Below, one piece after another: positions 1 through 5,907 of a stretch of 6,836 bases of DNA (positions are counted from its first letter, which is position 1; each line of letters opens with the position of its first letter). The stretch is from positions 1 through 6,836 of the forward strand of contig CAZUAH010000691.1 of the NCBI GenBank assembly GCA_964617665.1. Reading direction: 5' to 3'. A program made the translations under genes and the position numbers. Below the pieces are notes generated by a model. The model was given only the letters and a program-made list of their open reading frames with translations, was not told where the DNA came from and ran no database searches. This DNA is from JADHUC01 sp964617665. Lineage in GTDB: Bacteria > Planctomycetota > Planctomycetia > Pirellulales > Pirellulaceae.

Positions 1-1
1 G

Positions 2-3000
2 GAGGGGATCACTCGCGACTTCGAGGAAATGAAGCGGCAGGGGATCAGCGGGGCGTTGCTGTTCGACGCCGGCCAAGCGGAGCGGCCGGCGCCGCGGGGG
101 CCGCACTTCATGAGCCCCGAGTGGCGCCAGATGTATAATCACGCGGTCCGGGAAGCCGACCGGTTGGGAATCGCGCTGGGTGTGAACCTTTGCAGCGGTT
201 GGAACTGCGGCGGGGCCTGGGTCACGCCGGAACACGCCGCGAAGAAGATCGTCAGCGCGGCGAGCGTGGTGAGAGGACCGGGGCGCGTGAGCGTAGACCT
301 GCCGCAGCCGGCGACGGTACAGGGCTTCTATCGTGACATTGCGGTGCTGGCATGCCCGTTGCCCGAGGGCGCGTCGCACGAACCGCGATTGACGGCCAGT
401 TCGAACTTCCCCAACTATTCTCCCGCCCTGGCCGAAGACGGCATGGACGACACGCGTTGGATCTCCAACAGCGACAAGCCCGGCATGGGACCGACGCCGG
501 AAAAGCCCGAGTATCTCCAGTTCGATTATGACGAAGCCTGGCCGGCGGCCGGGCTGTACCTGATGCCGTACTCCGACTGTGGGCCGAAGGAGATCGAAAT
601 TCAGTGCTCCGATGGCGGAAAGAAGTACCGCACGATCAAGCACGCAACCGTTGAGCCGAATACGGAACTCGTCGTCCCACTGGACGAAACGCAATCCGCC
701 CACTTCCGGGTCGTTTTCCTCTCCTCCCATCCCTTTCGGGGCCAGGAGAATTGGAACGTCCAGGTCGCGGAGATCGCGTTGTTGACTCGTGCCGAAATGA
801 AGAATCCCCGTTTGGCTCGGAAGGGTACGTGGCAGCGCGACGCCATGGTAGACCTGACGGAGTTCATCGATGATGAAGGGCACTTGACCTGGGATGCTCC
901 GGCCGCGAAGTGGCGCGTCTTGCGGATCGGCTACACCTTGCACGGCAACCGGACCAAGTGTGTCGGTTCCGGACCCGTCGGGCTGGAAATCGACACGATG
1001 TGCGCCGCGGCCATGGACGCCCATTTCGCCGCGACCGGGGCCAAGTTGATTGCCGACGCCGGACCGCTGGTGGGCCAGACGCTCCAGTACTTCCACATCG
1101 ACAGTTGGGAACTGGGTCAGCCCACCTGGACGCCCCAAATGCGCGAGGAGTTCCAACGGCGTCGCGGCTACGATCCGCTGTTGTTCCTGCCGGCCGTGCT
1201 GGGGGCGACGGTGGACGACGCCGAGACCACGCGGCGGTTCCTGGCGGACTATCGCCGCACGGCGGCCGACTTGGTGGCAGCCAACTATTACGGTCGATTG
1301 CGCGAACGGACGCTCGCCGGCGGATTGCGCGGCACGCATCCCGAATCGGGCGGGCCGTTCTTCAAACACTGGATCGACGCCCTGCAATGCGAAGGAATCA
1401 ACGACATTCCCATGGGTGAGTTCTGGAAGCGGAAAGTGGAGCCGGATGGCCCGATCACCTGGGCCCCTAATCAGAATCCGACCGTCAAACAGGCCGCCTG
1501 CGCCGCCCACGTCTACGGCAAGCCCATCTGTCAGGCCGAAGCTTTCACCTACATGTATGCCGGTGATTGGACATCCACGCCCTGGAACATGAAGGACATC
1601 GGCGACGAGGCCTTCTGCCACGGCCTGACTCGTTACGTACTTTGTTTCTGGGTGCATCAGCCGAATCTGAACGACATCCCGGGTTACCAGTGGGTCAACG
1701 TCGGCACGCACTTCGACCCCTACGTCACTTGGTGGGACATGAGCCACGGGTGGCTCACCTACATCGCCCGCTGCCAGCACATGTTGCGGCAGGGACGTTT
1801 CGTGGCCGACTTCGCCTACTTCCGCGGAGAGGACATCCCCGGTTTCATCGCACCGCGCAACCTGCAGCAGCCCATGCGCCCGGCCGGTTTCGACTACGAC
1901 GCCGTGAACGCCGAAGTGTTACTCACTCGTGCGTCGGCCCAGGACGGCCGGCTCGTGCTGCCCGACGGGATGAGCTATCGCTACCTGGTGCTGCCGCACG
2001 AGGCGTCGTGGAGCGTATCGCCGATCGTACTACAGAAGATCAAAGAGTTGGCCACCGGCGGCGTGACGGTCATCGGCCCCCGTCCGACCGGTGCGCCTGG
2101 CCTGACGAACCATCCTGAGTGTGACGAGCAGGTAAAGAAGCTGGCCGACTCACTGTGGCCAGCCGACTCGGCCGCGTCGGGGCAGCGTAAGATTGGTTCG
2201 GGCCGCTTGATTTCCGGCATGACGCTTGACGAGATCGTTCAAGCTGATGGCCTGGCCCCCGACATCGAGTTTCGCGACGTGAACCCGCAAGCGAGACTCG
2301 ATTGGATTCACCGTCGCGACGGTGGTAGCGATATCTACTTCGTCAGCAATCAGTCGCGCGTGGCGGCCACCGCAGAGGTCGTGTTCCGCACTGGCGGCAA
2401 GCGACCGGAGCTTTGGGACGCGATCACCGGACAGATTCGCGATTTGCCCGACTGGCGTGTGGAAGACGGCCGTACGGCCGTCCCGCTGGCGTTCGCGCCG
2501 CGGGAGAGTTACTTCGTGGTCTTCCGCAAGAAAGCCGAGGGCAAGAGTTCGAAGGACGCGAAGAACTTCCCCGAGTTGAAACCGGTCGCGAAAATCGCTG
2601 GGCCCTGGAAGGTGTCGTTCGATCCGAAATGGGGTGGGCCCGAGTCGGTCGTGTTCGAGAAACTCGAAGACTGGACTAAGCGACCGGAAGAGGGCATCCG
2701 CCACTACAGCGGCACGGCCACCTATCGGCAGACGCTCGACTTACCCGAGACATCACGCCGCGAGAACGCTCGGATCTACCTCGACCTCGGCCGCGTCCAG
2801 AACCTGGCGACGGTACGACTGAACGGCAAGGACCTCGGCGTCGTCTGGACAGCCCCTTGGCGCGTCGAGATCACCAATGCCGTCAAACCGACCGGCAATC
2901 GACTTGAAATCGACGTAGTAAACCTCTGGCCCAACCGCCTGATCGGCGACGCCGCGTTGCCGCCGGAAAAACGGCTGACGAAAACCAACGTGACGACCTA

Positions 3001-3076
3001 CAAGAAAGGCTCCCCGTTGTTGCCCTCCGGGCTGCTCGGGCCGGTCTCTGTGATGGCGGAGGATCGAATTGAGTGA
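2..3076 (+). CDS. GH106-type alpha-L-rhamnosidase-like glycoside hydrolase (5' partial)
   Basis: Predicted exo-acting glycoside hydrolase of the GH106 (Glyco_hydro_106) type, a family whose characterised members release alpha-L-rhamnose. The frame is open from base 2, and the nine codons before the Met at 29 read EGITRDFEE. With the following MKRQGISG they form the usual GH106 N-terminal motif, so the Met at 29 is internal. Comparison with the second GH106-like gene here suggests roughly 55 residues, including any signal peptide, lie outside the window. Numbering from that Met: the SGWNCGGAWVTPEHAAKKIV motif (56-75) is typical; a discoidin-like stretch lies at about 117-252; DSWE at 358-361 is followed by FQRRRGYD; HPESGG at 437-442, GEFW at 463-466 and QAEAF at 502-506 supply candidate catalytic or metal-binding acids (E361, E439, E464, E504). 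A C-terminal jelly-roll carries SGTATYR (894-900), YLDLGRV and LNGKDLG, and the protein ends with GLLGPV. Family placement is firm. Substrate, and which glutamates are acid and base, are not established. Confidence 0.9.
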   Translation, partial: EGITRDFEEMKRQGISGALLFDAGQAERPAPRGPHFMSPEWRQMYNHAVREADRLGIALGVNLCSGWNCGGAWVTPEHAAKKIVSAASVVRGPGRVSVDLPQPATVQGFYRDIAVLACPLPEGASHEPRLTASSNFPNYSPALAEDGMDDTRWISNSDKPGMGPTPEKPEYLQFDYDEAWPAAGLYLMPYSDCGPKEIEIQCSDGGKKYRTIKHATVEPNTELVVPLDETQSAHFRVVFLSSHPFRGQENWNVQVAEIALLTRAEMKNPRLARKGTWQRDAMVDLTEFIDDEGHLTWDAPAAKWRVLRIGYTLHGNRTKCVGSGPVGLEIDTMCAAAMDAHFAATGAKLIADAGPLVGQTLQYFHIDSWELGQPTWTPQMREEFQRRRGYDPLLFLPAVLGATVDDAETTRRFLADYRRTAADLVAANYYGRLRERTLAGGLRGTHPESGGPFFKHWIDALQCEGINDIPMGEFWKRKVEPDGPITWAPNQNPTVKQAACAAHVYGKPICQAEAFTYMYAGDWTSTPWNMKDIGDEAFCHGLTRYVLCFWVHQPNLNDIPGYQWVNVGTHFDPYVTWWDMSHGWLTYIARCQHMLRQGRFVADFAYFRGEDIPGFIAPRNLQQPMRPAGFDYDAVNAEVLLTRASAQDGRLVLPDGMSYRYLVLPHEASWSVSPIVLQKIKELATGGVTVIGPRPTGAPGLTNHPECDEQVKKLADSLWPADSAASGQRKIGSGRLISGMTLDEIVQADGLAPDIEFRDVNPQARLDWIHRRDGGSDIYFVSNQSRVAATAEVVFRTGGKRPELWDAITGQIRDLPDWRVEDGRTAVPLAFAPRESYFVVFRKKAEGKSSKDAKNFPELKPVAKIAGPWKVSFDPKWGGPESVVFEKLEDWTKRPEEGIRHYSGTATYRQTLDLPETSRRENARIYLDLGRVQNLATVRLNGKDLGVVWTAPWRVEITNAVKPTGNRLEIDVVNLWPNRLIGDAALPPEKRLTKTNVTTYKKGSPLLPSGLLGPVSVMAEDRIE
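374..784 (+). other. Discoidin (F5/8 type C)-like insert within the first GH106 gene
   Basis: This covers about residues 116-252, counted from the Met at 29. It begins with the pattern LTASS, then DGMDDTRW, EYLQFDYDEAW, a stretch of beta-strand-like residues, and ends in VQVAEIALL. The order 'TASS - DG..DTRW - L.FD - EI..S.DG..Y - F R . . F - . V . E I' is that of discoidin-like sugar-binding domains (CBM32-like). The second GH106-like gene goes directly from DVALFAFP to DLTGKLL at the corresponding point and is about 110 residues shorter there. A carbohydrate-binding or substrate-positioning role is inference; it may simply be a structural module common in one GH106 subgroup. Confidence 0.6.
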
Positions 3077-3111
3077 GCCTTCGACTCACGTTGGTCATTA
3101 GCTTGTATTGC

Positions 3112-3116
3112 GGGAG
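3112..3116 (+). promoter_or_regulatory. Ribosome binding site that decides the start of the propeller glycosidase
   Basis: GGGAG lies six bases before the ATG at 3123. It supports that ATG over the in-frame TTG at 3108, which would place this GGGAG inside the coding sequence and add five charged residues (MREIE) ahead of a normal signal peptide. Confidence 0.6.
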
Positions 3117-3122
3117 ATCGAA

Positions 3123-4178
3123 ATGAGACTCATACAGCTCGTAACCCTAATCCTATTTACATCCACCTTATGGGCAGCAGACTCCAAGTACCGCGACGGT
3201 CGTCCGGCGGCAACGCTGAGGATGGACGCGAAGGACCACGGTATCGTGCTTCGGTACGGCGACGGACCGGGAGAATGCGATATCCTCGGCGCCCGTGATG
3301 TCTGGGTGTTCGAAGCCGATGGCGCCTACTACATGCATTACGATGCGGCCGGTCCGAAAGGATGGCTCTGTTCTCTGGCGGTAAGCACTGATCTCGTGAC
3401 CTGGGAGAAGAAAGGGCCTATCCTCGACTTCGGCAAGCCGGGAGAAGACGACTCGCGGTCCGCTTCCTATGGTGTCACCTATTTCGACGGCACCCAGTGG
3501 CACATGTTCTATCTCGGAACGCCCAATGTGTCCGCCCCGCCCAATCTGGTCCCGTCCTTTCCCTATCTCACGATGAAAGCGAAGGCAGCCGGCCCGGCAG
3601 GCCCATGGATCAAACAAAGGGACGTTGTGCCTTTCCGCACGGAGGCCGAAACGTACTGCTCCATAACCGCGAGTCCTGGCCAGGTCATCCAACATGGCGA
3701 CGAGTATCTCCAGTTCTTCAGCGCTACAACTCGAAAGACCGGAAATCCCTGCGTTCAACGCACGCTGGGGATTGCAAGGACGAAGAACCTCGATGGTCCA
3801 TGGATCGTCGACCCACAGCCGATGGTGCCCATCGAAGAGCAGATCGAGAACTCGTCGCTTTACTACGAGAAGAGCATCGAGACGTGGTTTCTTTTCACCA
3901 ACCACATCGGCATCGATCGCGGAGAGTACACTGATGCTATTTGGGTCTACTGGACCAAGGACCCGAACCGATGGGATCCGAAAAACAAGGCCGTTGTGCT
4001 CGATGGCAAGAATTGTACGTGGTCAACAAAATGCATCGGCCTGCCGTCGGTTGTGCGAGTCGGCAAGCGAGCGGCTTTGTTCTACGACGCGCCGGGCGGT
4101 GACAGCACCAGCCACATGCGGCGAAACATCGGCCTAGCTTGGCTGGACCTCCCACTGTCCGTGCCGCGTAATGAGTAA
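3123..4178 (+). CDS. Secreted GH43-like five-bladed beta-propeller glycosidase
   Basis: Predicted exported glycoside hydrolase of the five-bladed propeller superfamily (GH43/GH32/GH117/GH130-like); 351 residues. The N-terminus MRLIQLVTLILFTSTLWAAD is a Sec signal peptide with a plausible cut near LWA-A (residues 16-19). Blade-like repeats follow: ECDILGARDVWVFEADGAYYMHYD (51-74, shown by its key residues D53, D59 and the YYMHYD strand), with STDLVTW at 88-94 as in GH43/GH32 proteins; GVTYFDGTQWHMFYLG (117-132); a strand pair around DEYLQFFSATTR (193-204); ENSSLYYEKSIETWFLFTNH (242-261); and GKRAALFYDAPGG (314-326). D53/D59, E242 and an acid in blade 2 or 3 are candidates for the propeller active site, but I cannot assign them. 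It lies 46 bases after the GH106 gene on the same strand, so co-transcription is likely. A side-chain sugar such as xylose would suit an ulvan-like substrate, but this is inference. The exact GH family is uncertain. Confidence 0.75.
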   Translation: MRLIQLVTLILFTSTLWAADSKYRDGRPAATLRMDAKDHGIVLRYGDGPGECDILGARDVWVFEADGAYYMHYDAAGPKGWLCSLAVSTDLVTWEKKGPILDFGKPGEDDSRSASYGVTYFDGTQWHMFYLGTPNVSAPPNLVPSFPYLTMKAKAAGPAGPWIKQRDVVPFRTEAETYCSITASPGQVIQHGDEYLQFFSATTRKTGNPCVQRTLGIARTKNLDGPWIVDPQPMVPIEEQIENSSLYYEKSIETWFLFTNHIGIDRGEYTDAIWVYWTKDPNRWDPKNKAVVLDGKNCTWSTKCIGLPSVVRVGKRAALFYDAPGGDSTSHMRRNIGLAWLDLPLSVPRNE

Positions 4179-4368
4179 TCGAAAGGCACAAGAACACGGC
4201 GATCGGGAAATGGCGGCAAGCACGGATTGGAGCAAGAAGCAAGAACATGAAGACACCAAATGGACGAATGAGCTTTTGCCACCCGAGCTCTGCACCTCAA
4301 TGAGCAGATCGATGGGCTAAAGCCGCGCCCGTGACGACAGCGTTATCAACAAACGACTACAGACTAGC
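4179..4368. other. 190-base intergenic gap before the lyase-like gene
   Basis: This is the longest non-coding stretch in the window. I see no hairpin followed by a T-run, no tRNA-like fold and no convincing -35/-10 pair. The only coding possibility is a 49-codon frame from ATG 4171 (inside ATGAGTAA, overlapping the stop of the previous gene) to TAA 4318-4320. Its product is hydrophilic (MSNRKAQEHGDREMAAS at the start) and resembles nothing I know. It has no clear ribosome binding site. A short near-repeat, CAAGAACA, occurs twice (about 4188-4195 and 4241-4248). Confidence 0.5.
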
Positions 4369-5871
4369 ATGAGGACAAATCATCACATGCACCTCCCCAC
4401 AGTCATTATACTTTTATTGACCGCCTGCCAATCTGGTGTTGTAGTCACAAAAATCGGTGACAGCGTGGTGGACGCCGAAGCGCTCACGATCTATGGCGGC
4501 CAGCACAGTGCCATCAACGGACAGGCATTCCAACAAGATGCCCTGAAGACGTTTCAGGGATACCAGTACGTCACCTGGTATGATAAGAAGCGCCAGGTTT
4601 GCCTGGGGCGTAGGCACCTTTCCGACGGCGAATGGGAGATTTTTCGTTTTAGCGACTATATCTTTGGAGCCGGTGACCAAAACTACCGGGCCCATGATGC
4701 CCACAATACAATCTCAATGGGCATGTGCCCCGCCGACGGCACGATTCACCTGGCTTTCGACCATCACATGCACACAATGAATTACCGTGTGTCATCAAAA
4801 GGCGCAGCCACAAATCCTGATAACATTAAGTGGACACCAGAACTGTTCGGTCCGGTCCACTCCATACTCGACCACAGTCCACTCGCTGAAAGATTGAACC
4901 CCCGCGGCCTGGTAACCTACCCGCGGTTCATCGTCACACCGAACGACAAACTCCAATTATTCTATCGAGCGGGAGATCGCCGTCCCCCGGAAGTGCGCGT
5001 CATTCACACCTACGATCCGGACACGGGAAAATGGAGCGGCCCTCGGCCCATTATTGCCGACAACGGTTACACAAACTATCACACGCGTTATGCGAAGGAT
5101 GGCCTGCTCCATCTTATGTTCCACTGGCGCGGTAGCGGGCAGCTTTGCTACCTTTACACAGACGATCTGGGTGAATCCTGGAAGGACAACAATGGGAAAA
5201 TATTACTGGATGCAGGTGACGGCAAATTTATCAGGAGGACTGAAGTCGAGGATGTAGCTGTAGTCACCGCCAAAACGGCAACGCATATCATACTCGGCGG
5301 TCAATACATGGATTCTAAAAGCCGGCCGCATCAAATAGTCTGGCACATCCCTGATTATGTTGAACCGGTTGACCCTGAGGACTGGCGAGCAGTATGGGGA
5401 AGACAAGAATCCAGCTACCACCACTACTGGCGCGACGAGCAAGGCAGTTGGCACAGTAATCTACTGCCTTCGCCCGTGGGCAATCGAGCCAAGATCTTCC
5501 TTGATGCCGACGATAATGCGTATGCGATTTTCATGGTGAACCAGAACGACGAATGGAAGTTCAATATCTATTTCAAGAAGGGTGATCTTGTTATTGCGAC
5601 TGCTTCAGCAACAAGTAAGTGGTCCGATTGGAAACTGATTCACCGTGAGCCGGGACCATTCCTCAATCAGACGCTTTTCGACGACACACGATGGGAGACC
5701 GATGGCGTGCTGTCAGTAATCGCCCAAAACTCATCCGACTCAGATTTCACCTTCGCGCCGCCCGACATACCCAAACGCAGAGGCGGCGGATTCCGTGAAG
5801 ATCTGACGACAAGAAGACTTACCCAACCCACGCCGCTAAGGATACTAGACTTCAAGTTATCCCGGATGTGA
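4369..5871 (+). CDS. Lipoprotein, BNR_4-type propeller, PL24/PL25 ulvan-lyase-like
   Basis: Predicted membrane-anchored polysaccharide lyase-like protein, 500 residues. The N-terminus ends in a lipobox, LTAC, with Cys20 after a short hydrophobic run (TVIILLL), so it should be processed by signal peptidase II. The body matches the BNR-repeat family (BNR_4) that includes seven-bladed ulvan lyases PL24 and PL25 and the PL27 rhamnosyl-glucuronate lyases. Visible signatures: RAHDAHNTISMGMCPADGTI (107-126), then HLAFDHHMH (127-135), VTYPRF (182-187), LFYRAGD (197-203), YTNYHTRY (234-241) and a perfect Asp-box T264-x-D-x-G-x-x-W271. Candidate catalytic residues are H112, H132, Y184 and R200. As I recall, characterised PL24/PL25 enzymes use two His about 20 apart plus a Tyr and Arg 16 apart, which is the spacing here. 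Start: ATG 4369 lacks a clear Shine-Dalgarno; ATG 4387 (Met7) has GAGGA 11 bases upstream but loses the only N-terminal Arg. Base composition is poorer in GC than gene 1. Other BNR_4 members are sialidase-like or uncharacterised, so lyase activity is likely but not certain. Confidence 0.78.
   Translation: MRTNHHMHLPTVIILLLTACQSGVVVTKIGDSVVDAEALTIYGGQHSAINGQAFQQDALKTFQGYQYVTWYDKKRQVCLGRRHLSDGEWEIFRFSDYIFGAGDQNYRAHDAHNTISMGMCPADGTIHLAFDHHMHTMNYRVSSKGAATNPDNIKWTPELFGPVHSILDHSPLAERLNPRGLVTYPRFIVTPNDKLQLFYRAGDRRPPEVRVIHTYDPDTGKWSGPRPIIADNGYTNYHTRYAKDGLLHLMFHWRGSGQLCYLYTDDLGESWKDNNGKILLDAGDGKFIRRTEVEDVAVVTAKTATHIILGGQYMDSKSRPHQIVWHIPDYVEPVDPEDWRAVWGRQESSYHHYWRDEQGSWHSNLLPSPVGNRAKIFLDADDNAYAIFMVNQNDEWKFNIYFKKGDLVIATASATSKWSDWKLIHREPGPFLNQTLFDDTRWETDGVLSVIAQNSSDSDFTFAPPDIPKRRGGGFREDLTTRRLTQPTPLRILDFKLSRM
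4425..4428 (+). other. Lipobox cysteine codon region of the lyase-like lipoprotein
   Basis: The codons for L17-T18-A19-C20 end at base 4428; the Cys20 codon TGC spans 4426-4428. The motif fits the [LVI]-[ASTVI]-[GAS]-C consensus and follows a short hydrophobic core, predicting N-terminal lipidation. Both candidate starts (4369 and 4387) keep it. Confidence 0.65.
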
Positions 5872-5898
5872 GGATCTGATACTGAGTTTTAAGGGCGA

Positions 5899-5902
5899 TA
5901 GG
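5899..5902 (+). promoter_or_regulatory. Weak ribosome binding site before the second GH106-like gene
   Basis: TAGG ends five bases before ATG 5908; a stronger AAGGG at 5891-5895 is twelve bases away. An in-frame TAG at 5899-5901 rules out any longer N-terminus, so ATG 5908, followed directly by a signal peptide, is the start. Confidence 0.4.
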
Positions 5903-5907
5903 CAACG

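Noticed and set aside
29..31. ATG at 29 as the true start of the first GH106-like gene
   Set aside because: The frame is open to the window edge, and the upstream codons extend the conserved GITRD..EM motif, so this Met is internal.
910..2118. Three overlapping + strand frames (910-1419, 1050-1592, 1567-2118)
   Set aside because: They are Arg/Pro/Ser-rich out-of-frame readings of the GH106 catalytic region and carry no motif.
2150..2704. 184-codon open frame on the - strand
   Set aside because: It lies fully within the GH106 gene in GC-rich DNA, where long spurious frames are expected.
3108..3110. TTG at 3108 as start of the propeller glycosidase
   Set aside because: ATG 3123 has GGGAG at good spacing and gives a normal signal peptide.
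3168..3905. 245-codon open frame on the - strand
   Set aside because: It is the antisense shadow of the propeller glycosidase, which has a signal peptide and blade repeats. The - strand product shows no domain.
4179..4368. Terminator, promoter or small RNA in the long gap
   Set aside because: No stable GC stem with a T-run and no convincing -35/-10 pair could be found by eye.
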